Notes: generated from the letters alone by a model not told the origin. 50,636 nt of DNA from Actinomycetes bacterium (GCA_021846515.1 JAJZWU010000013.1:1-50636); one strand, 5' to 3'. Shown: positions 33,311 through 42,635, counted from the stretch's first letter. Program-made: numbers and translations.

Positions 33311-33472
33311 ATGGCTACGGAGTGGGCTCGTAATAGTCAACAATGTCTTGTCAATGCTGCACATGGAAGCGGACTTATGGCAGGCAAATTGCAGTCTATA
33401 TACATTGCAGCTCTTGACTGGTACAATCAGGCCTTTGCTTCAGCCGATATGTTGCCAAATAATTCATCATAG
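33311..33472 (+). CDS. Possible small protein, unknown
   Basis: A 53-codon frame from ATG 33311 reads like a small soluble helical protein (M-A-T-E-W-A-R-N-S-Q-Q, then M-A-G-K-L-Q-S-I-Y-I-A-A-L-D-W-Y). I know no family for it. There is no Shine-Dalgarno and its start abuts the divergent NUDIX frame, so it is only credible if that gene starts further in. The rest of the interval to 33563 holds nothing recognisable. Confidence 0.2.
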   Translation: MATEWARNSQQCLVNAAHGSGLMAGKLQSIYIAALDWYNQAFASADMLPNNSS

Positions 33473-33563
33473 AGCGATCTATTTATTCGTTTTGCCGACT
33501 TACAAAATATAGAAAAAAGATAGATTGCCCTAATGTTTAGTCTATACAGGTTGGTAGTGGACG

Positions 33564-34106
33564 CTAAGATATACCCGCCAGATGAACAATGTCTACCAAT
33601 AAAAGGCCAACGACCATGACTATGACAAAAAGGTAAATTACACTCATCTGCCACCTCCATTGATGTCCGGAGAGCCAAAACCTACGTATACCCTTGATGT
33701 CAAAGACCAGTGCCAGTAGACCTACAGGAATACCTATGATCGGACCTACTCCTGTCGCCAGGCCAAGTATGGGTAATAGCACGGGCAAGATTATGTAACT
33801 CAGCAGGCACCGAACTCCGGAAATGGCTATTGACAGACCGAACATCTTGTGTGCTTGCTCCTCCGAAATCTTTGGGCGATTTGCAGGGATACACAGCAAC
33901 TTACACATGAAGGCATCCGCAGCGGATTGCTTCCTGAAAGTACCCAATTTTGATTTACCGGCGCTTCCATCTTGGTGGGTGGTAGCTATGCCATCTTGTT
34001 GTATCGTAGCTTCTCCATTTTGTTGCGCGGTTGTCACATCCTGTTTCAGGCCGTCTACATCCCGGTCAGGGATAATGCCCGGTACCTGAGCTCTTATCTC
34101 AGTCAT
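33564..34106 (-). CDS. Small membrane protein, third gene of the DUF3817 operon
   Basis: A 180 aa protein. The N-terminal third is hydrophilic and Gln/Thr-rich with a repeat-like Q-N-G, Q-D-G, Q-D-G rhythm. It is followed by a Cys-containing segment and about three membrane helices (S-G-V-R-C-L-L-S-Y-I-I-L-P-V, G-I-P-V-G-L-L-A-L-V-F and Y-L-F-V-I-V-M-V-V-G-L-L). I recognise the general style of small conserved actinobacterial membrane proteins but no named function. ATG 34106 overlaps the DUF3817 stop by 8 nt. The open frame runs to 34154, but that extension lies inside the upstream gene. Confidence 0.7.
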   Translation of the reverse strand: MTEIRAQVPGIIPDRDVDGLKQDVTTAQQNGEATIQQDGIATTHQDGSAGKSKLGTFRKQSAADAFMCKLLCIPANRPKISEEQAHKMFGLSIAISGVRCLLSYIILPVLLPILGLATGVGPIIGIPVGLLALVFDIKGIRRFWLSGHQWRWQMSVIYLFVIVMVVGLLLVDIVHLAGIS

Positions 34107-34494
34107 CTCTCTCTTTTGTGCTGACGGCTGGTGGTTGTGCACCTTCAAGCTCATTCAATACGCGTTTTGTAACGTAGTGCTCCATAATAAAAGCAAGGAA
34201 GGGAAGGAAGCCGGCCGCTACTACTCCAAACACCTGTTTCAGCGTCCACTTCCCACGCCTCGCCAAGTCTGCTCCTGCTACCAGATAGACTATGTAAAGG
34301 AACCCGTGAATAGGTCCTACTATTGATACCACTTGAGGCTTATTCGCACCGTACTGTAACGGAACTCCGACAAACACCAGTATAATAAGCCCTATACCGA
34401 CGATATAAGCCATTATCCTGTACCGGAGCAATGCAGCACGAATGGCATTTGGGCTATTTAGATTTTTTTGTCGATTGGAAGAAGGTGTAGTCAT
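34099..34494 (-). CDS. DUF3817 integral membrane protein
   Basis: A 131 aa protein with three membrane helices: M-A-Y-I-V-G-I-G-L-I-I-L, then V-G-P-I-H-G-F-L-Y-I-V-Y-L-V-A-G-A-D-L-A, and V-A-A-G-F-L-P-F-L-A-F-I-M-E. The central G-P-I-H-G-F-L-Y segment and F-I-M-E-H-Y-V are the DUF3817 signatures, found almost only in actinobacteria. Function is unknown. Its start overlaps the upstream stop as ATGA, so it is translationally coupled. Confidence 0.85.
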   Translation of the reverse strand: MTTPSSNRQKNLNSPNAIRAALLRYRIMAYIVGIGLIILVFVGVPLQYGANKPQVVSIVGPIHGFLYIVYLVAGADLARRGKWTLKQVFGVVAAGFLPFLAFIMEHYVTKRVLNELEGAQPPAVSTKERDD

Positions 34495-34964
34495 TTGCTC
34501 AGTTCTGCCAGATATCGATTGTAAGCAGATAGTTCATCGTCACCATAAATTTTCTCATAAATGTCCTCGTAGTTTGCATTGTCATGTGCGATCTCGGGTA
34601 GGTTGGGTTCTTTGTGGGTACTGCCAGTATTGGCCAATCTACCTTCTATGCCATGTTGTTCGTTTGCTCCAGTAACGTCAATGGCAGATTGTAGCGGATT
34701 TAGTTCTTGCAGGGTTGGCGTAGGCTCCGGCGCTTCATCGGCTGCATCTTCATTTCTATCGTCGTGAAGTAGCCTCCACCACATATATACGGCATACACT
34801 GCAAACATAGGCCATTCAAAGGTGTATACCCAGCTAAGGGTGTTGCCCGATAGAGCTACGTTCAGCTGCCACCATCCAAGCAACAGACACGCGGGAAATA
34901 CTACAACCAGGGTAATATGCAGTCTTAGTGCTCTACGATTCAGCCACATATCACCGTTCCTCAT
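34491..34964 (-). CDS. Conserved actinobacterial membrane protein (YNxYL-tail)
   Basis: A 157 aa protein with two N-terminal membrane helices (L-H-I-T-L-V-V-V-F-P-A-C-L-L-L-G-W-W and W-P-M-F-A-V-Y-A-V-Y-M-W-W). A long acidic low-complexity stretch follows, ending in a conserved tail D-D-E-L-S-A-Y-N-R-Y-L-A-E-L. I know this layout as a conserved actinobacterial protein of unknown function that often precedes DUF3817. ATG 34964 has no ribosome-binding site but follows an excellent promoter by six nt. It leads the three-gene operon. Confidence 0.75.
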   Translation of the reverse strand: MRNGDMWLNRRALRLHITLVVVFPACLLLGWWQLNVALSGNTLSWVYTFEWPMFAVYAVYMWWRLLHDDRNEDAADEAPEPTPTLQELNPLQSAIDVTGANEQHGIEGRLANTGSTHKEPNLPEIAHDNANYEDIYEKIYGDDELSAYNRYLAELSK

Positions 34965-34970
34965 AGTCAG

Positions 34971-34999
34971 ATTTTACGCTCTTTTATCTATGGAGTCAA
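34971..34999 (-). promoter_or_regulatory. Leaderless sigma-70-type promoter
   Basis: On the minus strand TTGACT (34994-34999) and TAAAAT (34971-34976) are separated by exactly 17 bp, and the ATG at 34964 begins six nt after the -10. This is the clearest leaderless promoter in the window. Confidence 0.8.
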
Positions 35000-35249
35000 G
35001 GGCGCGCACGCTATGACGGCCACAACGAGCAAGCGAGTTTCCGTCAGACACCCGGAGCACGATACCACCGTGTCTGTCCGTATGGCGGCATAGGTTTGCG
35101 AGCTAAGATCAGCATCAAAGGTGGCCGGCTGATGTTAACTATGGTTCCATGAGCTGATACGCTCTAAGTAGGATTTGCTACGACTGAGCCCGGCCGTCCA
35201 GACTACAGAGACAATGAATGATTAGAACGTGAAGACAGTATTATCATAC

Positions 35250-36797
35250 ATGGAGCCGGTTTATAGAGCTCCACGGAGCTGGCTGGCTGCAGCTGTCTCT
35301 ATCGTGTCATTTGCTATTGTGGTCTCGAGAAGGCCCGATGCAGTAATTCACCCCCAGTTTTTCGCTGAGGGAGGACAGGTCTTTTATGCGGACGCGTGGA
35401 ACGACGGTCTCAAGGTGCTTTTCCGCGCGAGGGGAGGGTATCTGCATACTCTGGAGCGTTTTGTCAGTGCGATAGCTGTTCATTTTCCACTGGCCTGGGG
35501 ACCGTCAACCTTTGTACTTGTAGCCGCTATAATACAGATAGCCCCTATATGGTACCTGCTGTCTCGTCGTTTTGACAGCGTCATACCCAGTCTCCCGGTT
35601 CGTATGTTGTTGTGCTTGATATATGTGGCATTGCCCAACTCCTACGGCGAGAGTATGAACCTTATAAATGCAGATTGGCATCTTGCTATCATCAGCTTTT
35701 TGCTTCTATATGCTGATGCCCCTAAGGGACGGTTTGGCTGGGTACGGGATCTTGCTGTGGTGGCAATAGGTGGATTGACCGGGCCTTTTGCAGTACTTAT
35801 CTGGCCGCTGGCAGCGTGGCGCTGGTGGCGAGACAGATCTTCCTGGAGGCTAACTATTCTTGTTGCAGAAACTGTATTTGGCATTATACAGGGCTTGACA
35901 ATATTGCTTACTATATCGTCGAATAAAGCAATAGGAGCACATTTGGGTGCAACCTGGAATCTTCTTGCCCGAATCATAGCAGGTCAAGTTGTTGTCGGAT
36001 CCTTAGTGGGAATGAATGGGTATGCCCATATATACAATAGCTACTTATGGATTCATACCCCATTGCCTGACGTTGTCACCCTTATAGCGGGAGTGCTTCT
36101 GGTGTGGGCGTTTATAAAGGGGCCGGATATCTTGAAGGGGCTTATCCTATTTGCCGCGATTACAATGGCAGCATCATTACGGGATCCATTGTTGAGCACT
36201 ACCGAACCCCAGTGGCTGATAATGCTGATGCCTGGTGCAGGCACCTATTACTACATGTTTCCGATGCTGGCTTGGATAGGAGCTCTCATGTGGTATGTTT
36301 CGCAGAGTATGCCGATCCTGTTACCGCCTGGCGCACCATTTCCTGATGTGGAGCAAGCAGGCAACTCAGGGGAACATAGTTTAGCTGCCGACCACGACGC
36401 AGTATATTCTTCTGACTCGCCAGATGAAAGCAATGGAAGCAAGAATAGGGCAACATCGGATAGGGCGGTGCTAAAATCGAGTAGATGGAAATTGACGGTA
36501 TCAATTGTTGGGGGGATTCTTTTATTGTTAATGGTCTCCTATGGTATCCCAGCAGACTGGTCGTATCCTCCCTACCTTCCATTGTCATGGGGCGAAGCAG
36601 TGGCCAGGGTAGAGCATGCAAAACCAGGGACAAAGGTAACCATACCAATAAACCCAAGGGGATGGGCTATGACCCTTGATGTGCATGGGACCAAACCTGC
36701 TGTACCACGCAGAAAGGTGACGACTGGCAGGACTGGCAAAACCAAAGGAAATGGCAATAGCAATAGAGTCAGTATAACAAAGAGTACCAGTGGATGA
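35250..36797 (+). CDS. Polytopic membrane protein, GT-C-like glycosyltransferase
   Basis: A 515 aa protein with about ten membrane helices and a cytoplasmic-type C-terminal tail. The first external loop reads H-P-Q-F-F-A-E-G-G-Q-V-F-Y-A-D-A-W, then G-G-Y-L-H-T-L-E-R-F. This resembles the acidic first loop (ExGxVF, GYL..R) of GT-C-type membrane glycosyltransferases that use polyprenyl-linked sugars. The usual E-D-G is E-G-G here, so activity is uncertain. A Ser/Asp/Asn-rich insert interrupts the protein before the last helix. ATG 35250 is preceded at 5 nt by TATTAT (35239-35244); GTG 35229 would add seven residues. It ends by overlapping the GT2 gene as ATGA. 34977-35228 is otherwise empty. 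Confidence 0.6.
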   Translation: MEPVYRAPRSWLAAAVSIVSFAIVVSRRPDAVIHPQFFAEGGQVFYADAWNDGLKVLFRARGGYLHTLERFVSAIAVHFPLAWGPSTFVLVAAIIQIAPIWYLLSRRFDSVIPSLPVRMLLCLIYVALPNSYGESMNLINADWHLAIISFLLLYADAPKGRFGWVRDLAVVAIGGLTGPFAVLIWPLAAWRWWRDRSSWRLTILVAETVFGIIQGLTILLTISSNKAIGAHLGATWNLLARIIAGQVVVGSLVGMNGYAHIYNSYLWIHTPLPDVVTLIAGVLLVWAFIKGPDILKGLILFAAITMAASLRDPLLSTTEPQWLIMLMPGAGTYYYMFPMLAWIGALMWYVSQSMPILLPPGAPFPDVEQAGNSGEHSLAADHDAVYSSDSPDESNGSKNRATSDRAVLKSSRWKLTVSIVGGILLLLMVSYGIPADWSYPPYLPLSWGEAVARVEHAKPGTKVTIPINPRGWAMTLDVHGTKPAVPRRKVTTGRTGKTKGNGNSNRVSITKSTSG

Positions 36798-38833
36798 ATA
36801 ACCCTATCGTGTACATAAGACGCATGCTACTGCGCGCCGGACAGACCCTTACTGGACTTCGCTTGGCCAGGGATAGCGGAATACCTTTGTATAGGCTTAT
36901 ACCACATAAGATCGTCTCGCGGATATTGAGAATATTTGGTGACTATGGGCCTTTTTCTCGCAAGAGGTCTTATTCTACCTGGATTGCCAAGTACGACACA
37001 ATGGATGACAATGCACGTGCTCGTTTATCAGGATATTTTAATCAGCTGAGTACTTCGGGCGAAGAATTGCCACTTATCTCTCTCGTAATGCCGACCTACA
37101 ATACGCCTGAGCTTTATTTGACCAAGGCAATAGAGTCTGTACTGGATCAGGTATATGAAAACTGGGAACTCTGTATAGCAGATGATGCTTCTACTAAACC
37201 TCATGTAAGAAGAATCCTTGAGCAATATGGCTTAAAGGAAAAGAGAGTAAAGCTCTGTTTTAGGGAGGAAAACGGGCATATCTCTGCGGCCTCAAACAGT
37301 GCCCTAGAGATGGCGACAGGGAGGTATGTGGCCCTTTTGGATCACGATGATATGTTATCTCCCTATGGGTTGGCAGCAGTTGCGTTAGAGGTGCGTGATC
37401 ATCCTGATGCAGCAATCATATACTCCGATGAGGACAGAATAGATGAAAGCGGGAAGCGTTCCCATCCTTATTTCAAACCAGATTTTGATCCGGAGCTCAT
37501 ACTAGGCCAGAACTACCTATCCCACTGTGTCTTTGCAACAGACGCGATAAGAAGTGTTGGTGGCTTCAGGATTGGATACGAGGGCTCCCAAGATTGGGAC
37601 CTGGTTTTAAGGGTATTAGAGACAGCTACCCCAACACAGATACGCCATATTCCCCATGTGCTCTATCATTGGAGAGCACATATGGAGTCTACGGCTGGTG
37701 GTATGGCTGCAAAGCCCTATGCTGCAGATGCAGCCAAAAAAGCAGTGGAGGATCACTTGCAAAGAACCGGACAAGAAGCTGAGGTGATCCCTCTCCCCCT
37801 TGTACTTGGAAATCGTATACGTTATCAACTTCCTGCAACCCTGCCGCTCGTGTCCATTATCATTCCTACAAGAGACGGCAAGCTATTACAGACATGTGTC
37901 GATTCTGTCATACAAAAGACTGCTTATAAGACTTTTGAGATTGTCATAGTAGATAATGGCAGCATACAACCGAGCACCCTTTCCTATCTCTCATCTCTTG
38001 TAGATAGGTGGGGAACTACAGGCAAGGGTAACGACGGCAGCGAGATGGGGAGCGGTAGGGGAAGTACAGGTGAGGGGTGCATAGAAATAGGTAGCCTTGA
38101 ACAGAGAGATCGACTGTCTGGTCTACAGGTTGTACGTATGGACATCCCCTTTAATTACTCCATATTAAACAACGCGGGAGTAGCTCATGCAAACGGTGAG
38201 CTTATATGTCTTTTGAATGATGATATTGAAATCACCAATCCTGACTGGCTAACTGAGATGGTGCGTCACGCAATACGCCCAGAAGTTGGGGTAGTAGGTG
38301 CAAAATTGCTCTATCCAAACGGTAATATCCAGCATGGAGGGGTTATCCTTGGGCTGTCCGGTGGAGGTGCTGCTGATCATGCATCCAGACATACACCGTC
38401 ATATAGCCCAGGGTATTTTGGAAGAGCAGCTCTTACCCAGTCGTTTTCTGCAGTTACCGGAGCATGCCTACTCACCAAGCGCGACCCGTACAATCAGATA
38501 GGAGGCCTTGACGAGGAGCACCTTCCCGTATCATTCAATGATGTAGACTTTTGTCTACGTCTTAAGGCCAACGGATATAGAATTGTATGGGAACCGGCAG
38601 CCGTACTCGTTCACCATGAATCTACCAGCCGAGGCCGAGACGACAATTTTAAAAAGGCAGCCCGGGTAAGAAAAGAGGTAGCCTGGATACAGCAGCAGTG
38701 GGGAGCACTCATACGCAACGACCCGGCCTATAATCCCAACCTTTCTCTGGATACAGCCGATTTTTCGTTGGCATGGCCGCCAAGAGTGGAACCGGTATGG
38801 GAAGGCTGTAATGAGATGTCTCTCATTACCTGA
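36794..38833 (+). CDS. Double-domain family 2 glycosyltransferase
   Basis: A 679 aa protein with two GT2 domains. The first (about residues 90-330) begins L-P-L-I-S-L-V-M-P-T-Y-N-T-P and contains the DxD-like A-L-L-D-H-D-D-M-L-S and the acceptor-side S-Q-D-W-D-L-V-L-R. The second (about 350-620) begins L-P-L-V-S-I-I-I-P-T-R-D-G and contains L-L-N-D-D-I-E-I and F-N-D-V-D-F-C-L-R. Two catalytic domains suggest a surface polysaccharide or rhamnan-type polymer built from alternating linkages. A Gly/Ser-rich insert (G-K-G-N-D-G-S-E-M-G-S-G-R-G-S) splits the second domain after its first strands. It is coupled to the preceding membrane gene by a 4-nt overlap, and converges with the amidase gene 4 bp away. 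Confidence 0.9.
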   Translation: MNNPIVYIRRMLLRAGQTLTGLRLARDSGIPLYRLIPHKIVSRILRIFGDYGPFSRKRSYSTWIAKYDTMDDNARARLSGYFNQLSTSGEELPLISLVMPTYNTPELYLTKAIESVLDQVYENWELCIADDASTKPHVRRILEQYGLKEKRVKLCFREENGHISAASNSALEMATGRYVALLDHDDMLSPYGLAAVALEVRDHPDAAIIYSDEDRIDESGKRSHPYFKPDFDPELILGQNYLSHCVFATDAIRSVGGFRIGYEGSQDWDLVLRVLETATPTQIRHIPHVLYHWRAHMESTAGGMAAKPYAADAAKKAVEDHLQRTGQEAEVIPLPLVLGNRIRYQLPATLPLVSIIIPTRDGKLLQTCVDSVIQKTAYKTFEIVIVDNGSIQPSTLSYLSSLVDRWGTTGKGNDGSEMGSGRGSTGEGCIEIGSLEQRDRLSGLQVVRMDIPFNYSILNNAGVAHANGELICLLNDDIEITNPDWLTEMVRHAIRPEVGVVGAKLLYPNGNIQHGGVILGLSGGGAADHASRHTPSYSPGYFGRAALTQSFSAVTGACLLTKRDPYNQIGGLDEEHLPVSFNDVDFCLRLKANGYRIVWEPAAVLVHHESTSRGRDDNFKKAARVRKEVAWIQQQWGALIRNDPAYNPNLSLDTADFSLAWPPRVEPVWEGCNEMSLIT

Positions 38834-38837
38834 CGCG

Positions 38838-40274
38838 CTACCAACATGGTGGCAGATGATCTGCCCATGGCTTTGCCTCTTCCAACTGTGCGGCCAGCGA
38901 CAGCAGTAGCCCTTCTTCGGCGGGTCGTCCGATAAACTGGACACCTACAGGAAGCCCATTCGGCGTCCAGTGCAGAGGCAGAGATATTGCCGGTTGACCG
39001 GTCAAGTTATATGTAGCAGTAAATGGGGTAAAGCGTTTTTGTGCTTCAAAGTCCATTTCAGGATATTCGTCGTTACGGAAAAATCCTATAGGGGCAGGTA
39101 ACTGTGCGAGTGTAGGAGTCATGACTACATCAAAGGACAGAGTGGATTCGACAGCCTGCCTTGCAGCTGTTTGAGCCGCTCCAAATGCTGCAAGGTATTC
39201 AGTAGCTGCCACCTGCCTGCCTTTATCTCTTAGCCACCGGGTGAGTACCCTGAGCTTGAGTTCATCTTGCGAAGCAACCGGCAGAGAAGCTGCACCGACA
39301 GCCCAGATAATTTCAAAATAAGGTATGAGATCCTCCGAGAAAGGTCGGGAGCAATCTATTACCTCATGGCCGAGTTCTTCCAAAAGTCGTGAAGTCTCCT
39401 CCCATGCTTTTTTGCATTCGGGATCTACCGCGGCTCCGGGAATCACAGGGTCGATATAGCGCCCTATCTTTAGCCTGCCCGGACGTCGGCGGGTAAACGA
39501 CAGAAACGTTTCATCTTTTGGAAGCGGAGGAGCCCACCATGGGTCACCGGGCATTGGGCCGGCTATTATGTCAAGTAGGGCAGCAGCGTCAGCAACGTTT
39601 CGGGCAAGGGGGCCGTTTATACCGAGTCCGTTGGTATCGGGAAATACTGGGCCGTTACTTACCCTACCCCGAGAAGGTTTAATGCCCACCAACCCGCATA
39701 CACTGGCTGGAATCCGTATAGAGCCGGCTCCGTCATTTCCCTGAGCAACAGGAACTAAGCTGCCCGCAACCGCAGCTGCTGCCCCCCCACTGGAACCGCC
39801 AGCGGATCTGGATAGATCATGAGGAGTACGGGCGGGTGGAGCGACATCTGGCTCGGTATAGCAGGGAAGGCCGAACTCCGGGACATTAGTCTTACCAAGA
39901 CTGATCATGCCACCTTCTTTGATGCGAGTTACCACGTGGTCATCCACGGGCGACACGAAATCACGCATAACAACACTGCCAAACATTGTTGCAACCCCTG
40001 CCGTAAGGTTCAAGTCCTTGATAGCTACTGGCACCCCGTAAAGTACAGGTAGACTATCCTTTGATGGCAGGTCGTTTCCTGATTTGAGTGCGCTCTCTTT
40101 TTCCCGTGCCTCATCTAGCGCTCTGTCTGCAGTAACTGTTACAAATGCCCCCAGCTCGCCGGAGAGCGAGTCTATGCGAGAGAGGTAGTGTTCTACCAGT
40201 TCGACTGGACTAACCTCGCGATGCCTGATAGCTGTTGCTTGCTCAAGAGCAGACATGTCGTGTATCTGTGTCAT
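38838..40274 (-). CDS. Amidase signature family enzyme
   Basis: A 478 aa hydrolase of the amidase signature family with the Ser-cisSer-Lys triad. The Lys is in P-V-A-I-K-D-L, the cis-Ser in R-S-A-G-G-S-S-G-G-A-A-A-A-V, and the nucleophile in G-N-D-G-A-G-S-I-R-I-P-A-S. G-L-V-G-I-K-P-S-R-G-R-V follows, as in family members. The substrate is not predictable; GatA is unlikely because no gatB or gatC is present and the C-terminus (the L-P-V-G-V-Q-F-I-G-R-P region) resembles stand-alone amidases. AAGGAAAG lies about 8 nt before the ATG. It follows pknB by 45 bp on the same strand, so it may be read through from the cell-wall cluster. Confidence 0.92.
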   Translation of the reverse strand: MTQIHDMSALEQATAIRHREVSPVELVEHYLSRIDSLSGELGAFVTVTADRALDEAREKESALKSGNDLPSKDSLPVLYGVPVAIKDLNLTAGVATMFGSVVMRDFVSPVDDHVVTRIKEGGMISLGKTNVPEFGLPCYTEPDVAPPARTPHDLSRSAGGSSGGAAAAVAGSLVPVAQGNDGAGSIRIPASVCGLVGIKPSRGRVSNGPVFPDTNGLGINGPLARNVADAAALLDIIAGPMPGDPWWAPPLPKDETFLSFTRRRPGRLKIGRYIDPVIPGAAVDPECKKAWEETSRLLEELGHEVIDCSRPFSEDLIPYFEIIWAVGAASLPVASQDELKLRVLTRWLRDKGRQVAATEYLAAFGAAQTAARQAVESTLSFDVVMTPTLAQLPAPIGFFRNDEYPEMDFEAQKRFTPFTATYNLTGQPAISLPLHWTPNGLPVGVQFIGRPAEEGLLLSLAAQLEEAKPWADHLPPCW

Positions 40275-40319
40275 CTATGCACTTTCCTTGCGAACTTCTT
40301 TCCCACTATCGTATCTGAG

Positions 40320-42557
40320 CTAATTATAAGTGAACTGGTCAGCCGATGAAGTTGCTGAGGTACCTGACCGAGTTTTTACCGTCACGTCGACTGTTCCTGC
40401 AGATCCAGCAGGGGAGGTGGCTGTTACCTCGGTAGAACTATCTACCGTCACATTTGTCACTTTTGAATTGCCAAAGTAGACAGCCGTAGCGCCTGTAAGA
40501 TTAGTTCCGGTAATAGTTACAGTTGTACCACCAGTAGTAGGACCACTGGTCGGAGTTATAGCTGTTACCGTCGGCAAGGAACTCGTAGTAGAAGGCGAGG
40601 AGCAGCTTGGATATGCCCCGTAGACAATCTGTACTGGCGCACCGGATGTGGATTGGGAATAGGCTGCAGGATTCTGGGAGATAACGTTACCACTCTCACT
40701 TTGGGCGCTGACACTTTGGCAGGTCTTGCTGGGGGTAAATCCATCATTTACAAGGGTAGTCTCAGCTTGGCTCAACGCGTCTCCTACCACATTCGGTACT
40801 GTAGCTGGCGCAGGCCCCTCAGATACTACAAGGGTAATGGTGGAACCATATGGCTGGGTGGATCCACTTGGGGGTTGCGTACCTATCACGTAACCCTGTG
40901 CGATGGATGACGAATAGCTGTAGCTGTAGGTGGAGCTCACATTGAAGCCCTTTTTGCCGAGCACATTGGCTGCTGCGGTAGTACTGTCAGAGGCTACATC
41001 CGGCACAACTGCACCGGCCGGCGGAGGGCTTGAGCCGTTGGATACATAAAGCTGAACGGTAAACCCCTTTGATTCCTTTGTGCCTCTGGAGGGAGTCTGC
41101 CTTACGACTGAATTGGCAGATGATGTAGAGTAGATGTAATTTACGTTATAGCTTAGCCCAGCATGCCGTAGCGTAGACTCGGCGTTGCTCAGATTATCGC
41201 CAATTACTCCCGGAACAAACACGCTGTTTGAGGAGGGAGCCTTGCCACTACTGACTATAAGCTCTACAGGTACTCCCTTCAATACCATCTGCCCTTCCGG
41301 CGGAATACTGCGGATTACAGTGCCGGCAGGAGCACTACCATCTGCTACAGAACTTATCTTACCCACCTTGAAACCTGCTGAGTGCAGCATGCTGGTGGCG
41401 GTAGACACGGACTTGCCGTATATAGATGGTATTGCCACATTCGGCCCCTTGGAAGAAGAGAAGAGATGCCAGTATCCAAGAGATTCTCCCAGCATGACTA
41501 CGATTACTGCCAAAGCAGCCAACAGTACAACCAGTACACCTACGTAGATGCCGGTATGGGTTTTCTCTTCCTCTGCGTCTTTGGGTGGCTTCCCATTGGT
41601 GCCTATATTTGAGCCCACTATCGGTAATGCCATAGTGGTACCAGCTCCCGAAGCGACCGAGTCGGCCAGATCCGCTTGTGACATTACTGTAGTAGTATCT
41701 GCCCTGTCAATGCCCTGGACTGAACGACCCTGAGCAAAGCTAACCAGGTCAGCGCGCAAAGCATCAGCGCTCTGGTAACGCAACTGGGGGGATTTCATAA
41801 GGCACTTGTCGATAATCGCCTCTAACGGTGGAGGGACTGAAGGCACCAGGCTGCTGAGCGATGGAGGCGATTCCCTCACGTGTTTGGATGCTACGGACAC
41901 CGGCGTGTCTCCGACAAACGGTGGTCTCCCAGCCAGCATTTCGAATAGCACAATCCCCAATGAATATATATCGCTTCTACCGTCTACACCTACCCCTTCG
42001 GCCTGTTCTGGAGAGAAGTAGGTAGCGGTTCCCATAACAGAACCGGTCTGAGTAAGGCTATCTTCTGTGTTGAACGCTCTGGCTATTCCAAAGTCGGTAA
42101 CCTTTACCTGTCCATCTTCTGTAATGATGACATTACCCGGCTTTACATCACGATGTACTACATTATGCTTGTGTGCGTATGAAAGTGCGGATGCCACATC
42201 TGCTGCAATCTCGGCTGCCCTTTGAGGAGTCATAGGGCCGTTTGTTTTAAGCATGGCTGAGAGTGGAAGCCCCTCTACAAACTCCATCACTATATAGTAT
42301 GTACCTCCGTCTTCTCCCCAGTCGTATACGGATACTATGTTGTGGTGCGATAATCCAGCAGCAGATTGAGCTTCCCTGCGGAATCTTTCTACGAAAGCCC
42401 TATCTATAGACAACTCCCTGAAAAGCACTTTCAAGGCTACCGTTCTATCCAGCAGGCGGTCATGTGCCCTATATACCTCGGCCATTCCGCCGCGCGCGAT
42501 AAGGCGTTGTGGCTCGTAGCGGCCTGACAGTATTCGTGGTATCATAGTCGGTTCCAT
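40320..42557 (-). CDS. pknB: PASTA Ser/Thr kinase PknB with C-terminal IPT/TIG domain
   Basis: A 745 aa transmembrane kinase controlling cell-wall synthesis and division. The kinase domain (residues 14-275) has Lys43, H-R-D-V-K-P-G-N with Asp137, the DFG at 155-157, and an activation loop (L-T-Q-T-G-S-V-M-G-T) carrying the two Thr seen in actinobacterial PknB. The membrane helix is at 337-355. Four PASTA repeats follow outside the cell (about 372-437, 446-507, 516-580, 586-648), sensing muropeptides or lipid II. Unusually, an IPT/TIG immunoglobulin-like domain ends the protein (662-745; V-T-A-I-T-P-T-S-G-P-T-T-G-G-T-T-V-T-I-T). The start is ATG 42557 or the ATG four codons on; no Shine-Dalgarno is clear. 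It lies 78 bp after pbpA. Confidence 0.95.
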   Translation of the reverse strand: MEPTMIPRILSGRYEPQRLIARGGMAEVYRAHDRLLDRTVALKVLFRELSIDRAFVERFRREAQSAAGLSHHNIVSVYDWGEDGGTYYIVMEFVEGLPLSAMLKTNGPMTPQRAAEIAADVASALSYAHKHNVVHRDVKPGNVIITEDGQVKVTDFGIARAFNTEDSLTQTGSVMGTATYFSPEQAEGVGVDGRSDIYSLGIVLFEMLAGRPPFVGDTPVSVASKHVRESPPSLSSLVPSVPPPLEAIIDKCLMKSPQLRYQSADALRADLVSFAQGRSVQGIDRADTTTVMSQADLADSVASGAGTTMALPIVGSNIGTNGKPPKDAEEEKTHTGIYVGVLVVLLAALAVIVVMLGESLGYWHLFSSSKGPNVAIPSIYGKSVSTATSMLHSAGFKVGKISSVADGSAPAGTVIRSIPPEGQMVLKGVPVELIVSSGKAPSSNSVFVPGVIGDNLSNAESTLRHAGLSYNVNYIYSTSSANSVVRQTPSRGTKESKGFTVQLYVSNGSSPPPAGAVVPDVASDSTTAAANVLGKKGFNVSSTYSYSYSSSIAQGYVIGTQPPSGSTQPYGSTITLVVSEGPAPATVPNVVGDALSQAETTLVNDGFTPSKTCQSVSAQSESGNVISQNPAAYSQSTSGAPVQIVYGAYPSCSSPSTTSSLPTVTAITPTSGPTTGGTTVTITGTNLTGATAVYFGNSKVTNVTVDSSTEVTATSPAGSAGTVDVTVKTRSGTSATSSADQFTYN

Positions 42558-42635
42558 CTGACTCTACAGCTTAACTCACTACGATCCGGTAATGGTGACA
42601 CTGTTGCAGGTGTATGGTCGATTTTATCACCATGT

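Noticed and set aside
38838-40274. Amidase as GatA of the tRNA amidotransferase
   Set aside because: No gatB/gatC nearby and the sequence pattern fits stand-alone amidases better.
40320-42557. PASTA repeats considered as a DNA repeat array
   Set aside because: The repetition is at protein-domain level only; the nucleotide sequences are diverged.
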